Positions 1 through 6,735 of a stretch of DNA of 7,311 nt are shown piece by piece. A model generated the notes under the pieces. That model saw only the letters and a program-made list of their open reading frames with translations, did no database searches and had not been told where the DNA came from. This DNA comes from Clostridiales bacterium (lineage in GTDB: Bacteria > Bacillota > Clostridia > Christensenellales > Borkfalkiaceae). Position numbers and translations under genes: made by a program. How positions within the stretch are numbered: the stretch's first letter is position 1; the number at the start of each line of letters is the position of its first letter. Location of the stretch: the NCBI GenBank assembly GCA_021635425.1, contig JAJWOJ010000093.1, forward strand, positions 1 to 7,311, given 5' to 3'.

Positions 1-56
1 TATTGTAACTTTCAAGAAATTTTGCTACAACCTTTTCGTTTTCTTTTTTATTTATT

Positions 57-1667
57 TTACAGCACCGTCACCTTTATTCCTTCGGGCGCTTTGACTTCGG
101 TTATCGTCTTTCCGTTTTCGTTTCTGATTTTTATATAAACCTTGCCGGACGCAAGAGGGTAAACGACATCGACGAACCCGAGACCGCAAAGGTCGGGTTT
201 AACGACGATTTCTTTTCCGCCGACGCCGACTTCCTCGATTCCCGCGACATACCTCATAAGGAAGGGAACGACACCGCTCGACCAGCCGTGACAGAAGCTG
301 TGACGAAGCCCGACGTAACAGAACGCGCCTTTTTCCGCATGGATATCGACTTTCCCCTTCTCGGGTATTTCGTCTATTCTTCCCGCGTTCTCCGCCCATT
401 TAATATCGAAATCTTCCCAGAACGTCGTAGCTCCCAAATCGAGCATTTTACCGTAATATTCTTTCATCATGGAAACGGCTTCTTTTCCGTAACCCTTATC
501 CGATATCGATCTGAAAAGATAATACGACATAAAGGTCGAAAGCCCTTCCGCTCCGTTTTTCAATATAAGCCCGACGTCTTTTTCATCGCCTATTCCCGCT
601 ATAAGTCTGATTGCGGAAATTTGCTTAAATTCCTTGACGGAATAAGAGATTTTTGAAAGTTTTACGAGTATCGAATCCGCTATATCACACGGTCTGCCGA
701 TAGCCGAAAGAAGTTCTTTCGTGCAATTCATGCACCAATAGACAAGCGCATGAACGCCGGCGGCTTCGTCATAAATTTTAACAGTTTCATCGGGAGTTTT
801 AGGGTGTGAAGGCCAGTCGACGAAATTAAAAGGAAACGCCGTTTCGCCGTTATCCTTAACGCATCCGTCTATCTGTTTCAACGTTGCGACGAGATAATCA
901 CCGAACTGCTCCACAAACTTTTTGTCGCCCGTTCTGAAATAATAATCTCTGAGATTTATTATCCACCAGAGCGAATACGTGGGCATGTTGTTCATCCATT
1001 TAGGAAGAACAGTCTGATCTTTTGCAAACGATATGGAGTTCCTTATGAAGTCCGTATTTTCGTAAAGGCAGTCGGCAGTCATCTGCTCGGGATGAAGATC
1101 GCCTATCCAGACAAGTCTGTCTCTTTTAACACCGTCCCATATCATGTCGTTATGAATGCAAAGACGGAAAGTGTAAGCGGCAACGTCGAAAATTTCATTT
1201 ATTCTTTCGTCGCTGCAACGGAACGAGCCGTCGAATTCTTTTTCGTACATATCGGATTTGCAGACGATGCTCTTCACGTTAAGAGTCGTATCTTCGAGCA
1301 AATCTATTCTTGCAAAACGGAAGCCGCTGTTTAAAAAAGTCTGATCGCTGTAATTAGGGACAAAAAAAGTCCAATCTCTCGCCGAGTGATCGTTCGTAGC
1401 GTTTTTTTCGCCTATATCGTGGCAGACTTCCGATACGGATTCACCGAGGCGAACGCGTATCTTTCCCGCCCCCGACGTAAGGAATGAGATAAATCTCAGA
1501 CTTCCCGAATATTCCTTCCCGTAATCGAGAATGACGTAAGAATTTTTATCGAAAAAAACCTGATCGACCTCGGAGAGACCTATCTGCAACGTTTTATGTT
1601 TCAATAAGTTTTCGGCGTTTAAAACGCCACGTTGAGCAATTATTCTGACAGGAAATATATTTTCCAT
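57..1667 (-). CDS. GH78-like (alpha-L-rhamnosidase family) glycoside hydrolase, short form
   Basis: A 536-residue protein that resembles the six-hairpin alpha-L-rhamnosidases, which remove terminal rhamnose from plant or bacterial glycans. Residues 1 to about 140 look like a beta-sandwich (ILDYGKEYSG near 46-55). An (alpha/alpha)6 catalytic barrel follows, with DGVKRDR at 178-184, WIGD at 187-190, VDW at 283-285, TTFWEDF at 414-420 and HGWSSG at 460-465. A small C-terminal beta domain ends the protein. By alignment from memory with GH78 enzymes, D178, D183, D190 and E418 take the places of the sugar-binding and catalytic acids; D183 stands where a Glu is usual. It is shorter than most GH78 proteins, which often exceed 700 residues. 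There is no signal peptide, so it probably acts in the cytoplasm on imported oligosaccharide. The start is supported by AGGTG at 1672-1676, four bases upstream. It is the last gene of the operon, 14 bases after the peptidase. The family is fairly sure; the substrate is not. Confidence 0.8.
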   Translation of the reverse strand: MENIFPVRIIAQRGVLNAENLLKHKTLQIGLSEVDQVFFDKNSYVILDYGKEYSGSLRFISFLTSGAGKIRVRLGESVSEVCHDIGEKNATNDHSARDWTFFVPNYSDQTFLNSGFRFARIDLLEDTTLNVKSIVCKSDMYEKEFDGSFRCSDERINEIFDVAAYTFRLCIHNDMIWDGVKRDRLVWIGDLHPEQMTADCLYENTDFIRNSISFAKDQTVLPKWMNNMPTYSLWWIINLRDYYFRTGDKKFVEQFGDYLVATLKQIDGCVKDNGETAFPFNFVDWPSHPKTPDETVKIYDEAAGVHALVYWCMNCTKELLSAIGRPCDIADSILVKLSKISYSVKEFKQISAIRLIAGIGDEKDVGLILKNGAEGLSTFMSYYLFRSISDKGYGKEAVSMMKEYYGKMLDLGATTFWEDFDIKWAENAGRIDEIPEKGKVDIHAEKGAFCYVGLRHSFCHGWSSGVVPFLMRYVAGIEEVGVGGKEIVVKPDLCGLGFVDVVYPLASGKVYIKIRNENGKTITEVKAPEGIKVTVL

Positions 1668-1681
1668 TTTTCACCTGCAAC

Positions 1682-3394
1682 TTATATTTTTTCAATCTGA
1701 GACAACAGAATATCTTCCGCATACGATACGGCTCTTTTCACGCTTCCCTTTTCAAACGGAAGAGAAAGATTCGCATATTTCAACGTCTCTTTATAGCCGA
1801 GACTTCCTCCGACTTTGCAAAGATTGAGATAATCTTTCCATGCGGATTCTTTGTCTTCGTGCATCTTCTTTTTGAATTCCATCGCACCCATCGTCGTGAG
1901 CGTATAATTTATATAGTAGAACGGATACAGGAATATATGAATTTTATGATACCACCAACCGCCTTTCGCAAAGAAATCTATGTCGTCGTATTCTCTCCAC
2001 GGCATGTATTTTTCCTCGAGTTTTTTCCATTCGGCGGTTCTCTGCTTAGGCGTAAGTTCCGGGTTTGCGTAAACGATATGCTGATATTCGTCCACGGCAA
2101 CGCCGAACGGAACAAACGTTAAAGCTTCCTGCAAATGCGAAAATCTGAACTTATCCGCTTTATCGCCGAAAAACTTTTCCGCATAAGGATAAGCGAACTG
2201 TTCCATGCTCATGGAATGAATTTCCGCTATATCGGTAGATTCCGAATAATAAGTTGAGACGGGTTGATTTCTCATCGCCATATATCCCGCGAAGGCATGA
2301 CCGAATTCGTGCGTTAAAACCTGAACGTCTCCCGTAGTATGATTAAAGCAGGAGAATACAAACGGAGCTTTTATCGAATTCAAGCCCGTCATATAACCCG
2401 TCGATGCCTTTTTAGGCTTGTTTTTAACGTCGAGAAGGTCGTGACCTAACATAAAATCTACGAATTCTCCCGTCTCTTTGCTCATATCGTGATACATCTC
2501 GCGAGCCTGTTCGATAAGAAAATCGTCGTCTCCGACGGGAACGGCGTTTCCGTCGTTAAACAAATACGCCTCGTCGTAAGCCTTCACTTTATCAACGCCG
2601 ATTCTCTTCGCCTGAGCTTCGTAAAGCTTTGCACAGAACGGCACAAGCTCTTCTCTTACCTGTTCCCTGAATGCGGCAACGTCCTTTTCGTCGTAATCGG
2701 TTCTGCCCTGATTCATATAACCGAGCGGAATGTAATTTTCGAATCCGAGATTTTTGCCCATCTCCGTTCTTACTTTGATAAGTTCGTCCCAGATACGTTC
2801 GAAATTCTCCTCGTTGCTTTCGTAAAATTTCGAATAAGCTTTATACGCGTCGTGACGGACGTTTCTGTCGGGATTTTCGAAATAGCTCATTATCCCGTAC
2901 AAATTGAGATGTTTCCCGTCAAACAAAATATCGGCGGACGCGATGATTTTTTCGTATTCGTTGCAAAGTCTGGCTTCTTTTTGCAAAAGCGGAATATTCT
3001 TTTCCGAAAACGACTTTCTTCTGAGTTCTATCTCGGCGAACATCTGCTCGCCGAATTCCGCCACAAAGTCGGGCTTGAATCTGCTGTCGTAAACAGCATT
3101 TGAAAAAGCAAGCAACGCAGGCATAAGCTCCGGTGTTTTTTCGTTGAGAAATTCGTTTTCTTTATCGTAAAATTCGTCGCTCGTATCGATTGTATGGCGA
3201 ATATAAGCTATGTTTCCCATATCGAAAAACTCGCTCTCCGCCTTATCGAATTCAAGGAAAACTTTCTTCGCTTCACTGTACGAAACGGCGTTTTTTATTT
3301 TTTCCGCATTATCCTCGGCGAGTTTTTGAAACGCCTCGCAATCGGGGCGAGTATATTGTATATCTTTAAATTTAAAATCTTTTTCTAATTTCAT
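1682..3394 (-). CDS. M3 family oligoendopeptidase (PepF-like zinc metallopeptidase)
   Basis: A 570-residue cytoplasmic zinc endopeptidase of family M3, which cuts short peptides and so supports peptide nutrition and turnover. The zinc motif HEFGH lies at 362-366. The third ligand is most likely E391 in AEIHSMSMEQF, 29 residues after the first His, the same spacing as in thimet-type enzymes. The C-terminal stretch GGWWYHKIHIF and PFYYINY (478-497) carries the aromatic and His residues that shape the M3 active site. The helical N-terminal part (1 to about 200) is typical of the family, and the length fits (about 560-600). There is no signal peptide. The N-terminus MKLEKDFKFKDIQYTRPD matches the usual family start, so the ATG at 3394 is kept although no clear Shine-Dalgarno precedes it. 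It follows lysS after 56 bases that hold a GC-rich hairpin, and precedes the glycosidase by 14 bases. Confidence 0.93.
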   Translation of the reverse strand: MKLEKDFKFKDIQYTRPDCEAFQKLAEDNAEKIKNAVSYSEAKKVFLEFDKAESEFFDMGNIAYIRHTIDTSDEFYDKENEFLNEKTPELMPALLAFSNAVYDSRFKPDFVAEFGEQMFAEIELRRKSFSEKNIPLLQKEARLCNEYEKIIASADILFDGKHLNLYGIMSYFENPDRNVRHDAYKAYSKFYESNEENFERIWDELIKVRTEMGKNLGFENYIPLGYMNQGRTDYDEKDVAAFREQVREELVPFCAKLYEAQAKRIGVDKVKAYDEAYLFNDGNAVPVGDDDFLIEQAREMYHDMSKETGEFVDFMLGHDLLDVKNKPKKASTGYMTGLNSIKAPFVFSCFNHTTGDVQVLTHEFGHAFAGYMAMRNQPVSTYYSESTDIAEIHSMSMEQFAYPYAEKFFGDKADKFRFSHLQEALTFVPFGVAVDEYQHIVYANPELTPKQRTAEWKKLEEKYMPWREYDDIDFFAKGGWWYHKIHIFLYPFYYINYTLTTMGAMEFKKKMHEDKESAWKDYLNLCKVGGSLGYKETLKYANLSLPFEKGSVKRAVSYAEDILLSQIEKI

Positions 3395-3406
3395 GATTTG
3401 TTAAAA

Positions 3407-3436
3407 CCGCAAAGCGGAGCGCATATCCCGCCCCGC
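3407..3436 (-). terminator. Intergenic GC-rich hairpin between lysS and the M3 peptidase gene (possible weak terminator or attenuator)
   Basis: Read on the minus strand, the arms GCGGGGCG (3436-3429) and CGCTCCGC (3421-3414) form an 8-bp stem with one G-U pair and a 7-base loop. A shorter alternative hairpin, CCGC-TTT-GCGG (3417-3407), reuses part of the second arm and is followed by TTTT (3406-3403). The two cannot form together. The T-run is short and interrupted, so this is at best a weak or partial terminator that would lower expression of the two downstream genes relative to lysS. It ends about 20 bases before the peptidase ATG and might also affect its translation. Confidence 0.35.
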
Positions 3437-3450
3437 AAATTTATTATTTT

Positions 3451-5022
3451 TCAGAACGTCAGAAGACGCAGATACTGGGATTTGTCGATTGCGGAAAGGA
3501 AAAGATATAATCTCGGTCCTTTATCCGTACCGAACAAAAGATTGTAAAATACCGCAAAAAATCTCTGTTGACGAACGGTGTTTTCTTTTTTAGTGAGTTC
3601 GGGTTTGTTGATAATCGAGTAAAGGTATTGCTGTACCTCCTGCTCGCCTATCCCGTCTTTTGCTTCTACGAAATCCGCAAGAGCCTTGATCGCCGTCTTT
3701 TCTTCGTCGGACAAAGTCGCGTAGTACTCGTCGTTTCTGTCGGAAAGAAGTTTATACATTTTCGACGGCTGGTGTTTGGTTATCCAGTTCTTTACGCGAA
3801 GCAATCTTTCTTCGTCGCGTTTTTCAAAGTTTACTCCTACTTTCGCGAGTATTTCTTTGACGGACTGCGGGTTGAAATCTACTATCGTAGCGACCGAAGC
3901 AAGCACACCGAACGGAACTTTTGCGGGAGTGTCGAGCCCGTTTAACATGCTGAGTTTATAAACCGCGGTGGTATATTCGTCGGCGGTTCCGTTTTTGGCG
4001 GATTCCAGCCCTTTATCGAATTCGCTGTAATGTCTGATTATCGTATCGTCGAAATTGAACGCGAAGCCGTCGGTCGGCGCGTACTTCGCGAAAAGCCACC
4101 TTACCATATCGGGTTCGTATACTTCGAGTACCGTGGCGGGGGTTATGTTATTGCCCGTGGACGAGTGCATATCGCCCAAGCCGGCGATGGAAAGCCAGCC
4201 GTAGGGTTGGAATTTAGGCGCTTTGACGTTGAATATCTTGTCGGCGATTTCTTTTGCGACGACGAAAGATCCGCTTGCAGCCGCGTGGTCTATGCCGCCC
4301 GGTTCGAAGTCTACGCCTTCGACGCCCCAGCGCATGGGCCAGTCGATTTTCCACATGAGTTTTACGAGATGATAGTCGCGGAGATTGACCGTTTCGGTCT
4401 TACCGCAGACTTTACATCTGTAAGTTATATCTTCGGTTTCTTCGTTATAAGACAATATTTCGGTAAAATCTTTTACGCAGTCGCTGCAATAAACGCTCAG
4501 AGGATAGTAATTTTCTCTTTCGCCCTCGTCGCTGTCCTGCGTTTTGTACTTCATTAAGATGTCGTAAATTTCTTTACGGGAGTGCATAGCCTTTATTATG
4601 CCGTCTACGTATCTGCCCGAACGGTATTCTTTGCCCTGATAGCGGTATTCGATATCTATACCGAGTTCTTCCAACGATTTTTCGTATTCTTTTTCGTAGT
4701 AGTCGGCGAAAGATTCGCGTTTGCCGTTCGGATCGGGTATCATCGAATAAGGCATACCGAGATATTTATCGAATTCGGGATCTATCGCCGCGATGTTTTT
4801 GGGAACTTTGCGAAGACGATCGAAATCGTCCCACGAAAGCATAAGTCTTGCCTTTTTGCCCCTCGCCCTCAACGCTTTGACGACGAAAAAGGGCGTGGCT
4901 ACGTCCCTGAAATTGCCTATGTGTACCGAGCCCGACGGACTGGTGCCCGCCGCGCACAAAAATTCTTCTTTACCCGGATTCTCCGCTATAAGTTCGTCCG
5001 CTATTCTCTCTGCCCAATGCAT
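3451..5022 (-). CDS. lysS: Lysine--tRNA ligase, class I (archaeal-type LysRS1)
   Basis: A 523-residue class I lysyl-tRNA synthetase that activates lysine with ATP and loads it on tRNA-Lys in the cytoplasm. This form is usual in Archaea and found in only some bacteria; most bacteria have the unrelated class II enzyme. The Rossmann signature is SGSVHIGN at 30-37. A zinc-knuckle insert carries C179-x2-C182 and C203-x2-C206. The KMSKS-equivalent loop is DMHSSTGN at 284-291 and lacks both lysines of the KMSxSKG form. The region PDMVRWLFAKYAP (304-316) and the alpha-helical anticodon-binding C-terminus (about 340-523) complete the expected architecture, and length is normal. The start is fixed by AGAGGA at 5035-5030, seven bases before the ATG. 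It begins 16 bases after the cytidylate kinase stop, so the two are almost certainly co-transcribed. Whether it is the only LysRS of the genome cannot be told here. Confidence 0.95.
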   Translation of the reverse strand: MHWAERIADELIAENPGKEEFLCAAGTSPSGSVHIGNFRDVATPFFVVKALRARGKKARLMLSWDDFDRLRKVPKNIAAIDPEFDKYLGMPYSMIPDPNGKRESFADYYEKEYEKSLEELGIDIEYRYQGKEYRSGRYVDGIIKAMHSRKEIYDILMKYKTQDSDEGERENYYPLSVYCSDCVKDFTEILSYNEETEDITYRCKVCGKTETVNLRDYHLVKLMWKIDWPMRWGVEGVDFEPGGIDHAAASGSFVVAKEIADKIFNVKAPKFQPYGWLSIAGLGDMHSSTGNNITPATVLEVYEPDMVRWLFAKYAPTDGFAFNFDDTIIRHYSEFDKGLESAKNGTADEYTTAVYKLSMLNGLDTPAKVPFGVLASVATIVDFNPQSVKEILAKVGVNFEKRDEERLLRVKNWITKHQPSKMYKLLSDRNDEYYATLSDEEKTAIKALADFVEAKDGIGEQEVQQYLYSIINKPELTKKENTVRQQRFFAVFYNLLFGTDKGPRLYLFLSAIDKSQYLRLLTF

Positions 5023-5038
5023 ACCGTATTCCTCTCGA

Positions 5039-5581
5039 TTATTTTTTGAGATAAGCCTGCGCTATCGCTTCGGCTACTTCTTCGGGGGTCTTGTCCGTCG
5101 TATCGACGACCAAGTCGTAATTGTCCATATCCGTTATATCGACGCCGTAAAAGTCGTAATAACGCTTTTTTTCGCGTTCGCGGCGCAAAGTCAACTTGTC
5201 CGCCGCTTCCTGCTCCGAATTATAAGATTCGTCTTTTCTCGCCGCAGCCGCGACTCTTTTAGCCGCTTCCGTCGGGTCGCATTTAAGGTAAACGCTGAAC
5301 GCGCTCGGCGTAAAGTGCCACGCCATACGGGAATCGAAAATAAAATTTCCGTCCGTCTTTTCGTACTCGGCAAGTTTACCGTCAAGCACTTTATCGAATT
5401 CGGGGTGGGTTTCCTGATAACGATTGAACTCACAGGTATCCATACCCATATCCGCCGCCATCTGACGTTGAATTTTACCGATAGAAATGATGTCCGCGCG
5501 GAAACGATCTTTTAGTATCGCCCCGACCGTGCTTTTGCCGCTGCCTAAATCGCCGGCAAGCGATATTCTGAATTCTTGCAT
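5039..5581 (-). CDS. cmk: Cytidylate kinase, short archaeal type (CMP/dCMP kinase)
   Basis: A 180-residue P-loop nucleoside monophosphate kinase, predicted to turn CMP or dCMP plus ATP into the diphosphates in the cytoplasm. The Walker A motif GDLGSGKST is at 10-18. IISIGKIQRQMA (31-42) resembles the SxGxxxR segment of archaeal Cmk. DSRMAW (83-88) supplies a likely CMP-binding Arg, and the Arg-rich lid helix with the following YDFYGVDI (about 132-149) matches archaeal-type enzymes. Its length fits that form rather than the roughly 220-230-residue bacterial Cmk. The ATG at 5581 is chosen because the P-loop strand starts just after it. The frame is open further up to a TTG at 5638, but that codon overlaps the -35 box of the gene's own promoter. 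No Shine-Dalgarno is visible. It is the first gene of the operon. A kinase for another small substrate is possible; CMP is the best guess from family resemblance. Confidence 0.8.
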   Translation of the reverse strand: MQEFRISLAGDLGSGKSTVGAILKDRFRADIISIGKIQRQMAADMGMDTCEFNRYQETHPEFDKVLDGKLAEYEKTDGNFIFDSRMAWHFTPSAFSVYLKCDPTEAAKRVAAAARKDESYNSEQEAADKLTLRREREKKRYYDFYGVDITDMDNYDLVVDTTDKTPEEVAEAIAQAYLKK

Positions 5582-5608
5582 AAAAACCCGAAAAAGTTTA
5601 TTTTGTTT

Positions 5609-5638
5609 ATTATATAATATAACCTTTCGGTTTGTCAA
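5609..5638 (-). promoter_or_regulatory. Consensus sigma-70/SigA promoter of the cmk-lysS-peptidase-GH78 operon
   Basis: Minus-strand TTGACA (5638-5633) and TATAAT (5614-5609) are both perfect consensus boxes, separated by 18 bases. Transcription should start near 5602, giving a leader of about 20 bases before the ATG at 5581. The spacer holds the inverted repeat AACC-GAAA-GGTT (5632-5621), and the -10 overlaps the near-palindrome TTATAT-T-ATATAA (5622-5610). Either might be an operator, but both could be chance in AT-rich DNA. The promoter begins about 40 bases beyond the glucokinase stop. Confidence 0.82.
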
Positions 5639-5677
5639 CGCCGTGGCAGCGTTTTATAAGCGATTTTCGCACTTTTT

Positions 5678-6625
5678 TTATTTTTTCATAACGAGAGCGG
5701 CAGCGCCGAGCATGCCGGCGTCGTTGCCGAGGGTGGCTATGGTGACGGGACACTTCGGTCCGTGAATCGTGCCGAATATCTGTTCGTCCACGATTTTTTG
5801 CACGGGTTTTATGAGATTGTCGCCCTGCGCGCATACTCCGCCGCCGAGCATTACCGCGTGCGGACGGAAAATATTCGCGATGTTCGCTATACCGCATGCG
5901 AGTTTTTCGATATAATTATCGACTACCTCGCGGGCGTATTTATCCGTATCTTTATAGTCGAACGCCGTCTTGCCGCTGACCTTTTCGATATCGCCGATTT
6001 CCCACATCTTGCTGTCTTTAGGGGCGAGCATGGCGCGCTTCGTATCTCTTATCAGAGCGGTTGCCGAGCAGTACGCTTCGAAACACCCTTTTCTGCCGCA
6101 CGTACATTGTTCGCCGCCGTCGCATATGACCATATGACCGAGTTCCGCGCCCGCGGACTTGTTGCCTTCGACTATGCGATTGCTTAAAACTATGCCGCCG
6201 CCGACGCCCGTGCCGAGCGTAAGCAATATACTGTCTTCGTAATCTCTGCCGACGCCGTAAGTCGCCTCGCCGAGCGCAGCCGCGTTAGCGTCGTTGGTAA
6301 TGGTAAAATCCAACCCCGTGCGATCTTTCATACCTTTGACCATTTCGACGTGAAGCCAGTTCAGGTTATTACTTATAACGACTATGCCGTCTTTGCCGTT
6401 TATCATGCCGGGAACGCCCATCCCGACCCCGCCGATATCGCTCTTTTTAAGATTCGCCGCTGCAAGGAGTTTATCGACGAGCAGAGCAACGTTATCCATT
6501 ACGCCTTCCGCGCCCTTTTCTTTTTCGGTAGGAACTTTATCTTTTACTATTATTCTTCCGTTTTCGTCTACCACGCCGCCTTTGATGAAAGTTCCGCCTA
6601 AATCTATGCCCAAATAATATTTCAT
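5678..6625 (-). CDS. glcK: ROK family glucokinase
   Basis: A 315-residue sugar kinase of the ROK family, predicted to phosphorylate cytoplasmic glucose (or a close relative such as N-acetylmannosamine) with ATP to the 6-phosphate. The phosphate-1 motif DLGGT is at 8-12. The catalytic Asp is D112 in TNDANAAALGE (110-120), and the phosphate-2 motif LGTGVGGG is at 137-144. ELGH at 161-164 and CTCGRKGCFEAYCS at 174-187 give the ROK zinc site, with likely ligands H164, C174, C176 and C181. The adenosine-side motif MLGGGV is at 259-264. No N-terminal helix-turn-helix is present, so this is an enzyme and not a NagC/XylR-type repressor. Length fits the family. The start is supported by AAGGTG at 6636-6631, five bases before the ATG. 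It has its own promoter and no convincing terminator, so some read-through into the cmk operon is possible. Glucose is the likely substrate but is not proved by sequence. Confidence 0.92.
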   Translation of the reverse strand: MKYYLGIDLGGTFIKGGVVDENGRIIVKDKVPTEKEKGAEGVMDNVALLVDKLLAAANLKKSDIGGVGMGVPGMINGKDGIVVISNNLNWLHVEMVKGMKDRTGLDFTITNDANAAALGEATYGVGRDYEDSILLTLGTGVGGGIVLSNRIVEGNKSAGAELGHMVICDGGEQCTCGRKGCFEAYCSATALIRDTKRAMLAPKDSKMWEIGDIEKVSGKTAFDYKDTDKYAREVVDNYIEKLACGIANIANIFRPHAVMLGGGVCAQGDNLIKPVQKIVDEQIFGTIHGPKCPVTIATLGNDAGMLGAAALVMKK

Positions 6626-6641
6626 ATTATCACCTTTTCGT

Positions 6642-6655
6642 GAAATTTATATTTC
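6642..6655 (-). repeat. Short inverted repeat in the glucokinase leader
   Basis: GAAAT (6642-6646) and ATTTC (6651-6655) form a 5-bp inverted repeat around a 4-base centre. It sits at or just after the predicted transcription start near 6655 and before the ribosome site. The position would suit a repressor operator, but the repeat is short and AT-rich and may be chance. Confidence 0.25.
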
Positions 6656-6661
6656 GCTTCA

Positions 6662-6690
6662 ATTATACTTTTTTATATCCGATTTGTCAA
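6662..6690 (-). promoter_or_regulatory. Consensus sigma-70/SigA promoter of the glucokinase gene
   Basis: Minus-strand TTGACA (6690-6685) and TATAAT (6667-6662) are perfect boxes with the optimal 17-base spacer. The predicted start near 6655 gives a leader of about 30 bases that carries the AAGGTG ribosome site. The bases after its -35 (TTGACAAATCGG) resemble those of the cmk promoter (TTGACAAACCG). It is arranged back to back with the plus-strand nucleotidase promoter. Confidence 0.85.
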
Positions 6691-6700
6691 TGCCAAACGG

Positions 6701-6729
6701 TTGATTATATTTATACTTTATGATACAAT
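6701..6729 (+). promoter_or_regulatory. Promoter of the YjjG-like nucleotidase gene, predicting a leaderless transcript
   Basis: TTGATT (6701-6706) and TACAAT (6724-6729) are separated by 17 bases. TG at 6721-6722 gives an extended -10 (TGATACAAT). The expected start, six to seven bases after the -10, falls on or next to the A of the ATG at 6736. Only TCGGGT lies immediately before the ATG, and no Shine-Dalgarno is present. Confidence 0.6.
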
Positions 6730-6735
6730 TCGGGT

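Noticed and set aside
1..56. Start of a further minus-strand gene after the glycosidase
   Set aside because: One minus-strand frame stays open and reads plausibly to the window edge, but it has no ATG, GTG or TTG start in a good position. The stretch is A-rich on that strand and too short to judge. No terminator hairpin is seen either.
4793..5515. A 240-codon open frame on the plus strand, antisense to lysS and cmk; similar plus-strand frames at 2489-3103 and 4030-4557
   Set aside because: They lie wholly opposite well-supported genes, their translations show no recognisable domain, and the codon bias of the sense genes explains the lack of stops.
5582..5638. An N-terminal extension of the cytidylate kinase from a TTG at 5638
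   Set aside because: The TTG is part of the -35 box of the gene's own promoter, so it would not be in the mRNA. The extension is lysine/asparagine-rich and absent from the family pattern.
5639..5677. A terminator after the glucokinase gene
   Set aside because: Only a 4-bp GCGA/TCGC hairpin with a 3-base loop is visible, with no T-run after it; too weak to call.
6691..6706. Palindrome-like sequence CAAACGGTTG between the divergent -35 boxes as an operator
   Set aside because: Only three flanking pairs match, and part of the symmetry comes from the -35 boxes themselves.
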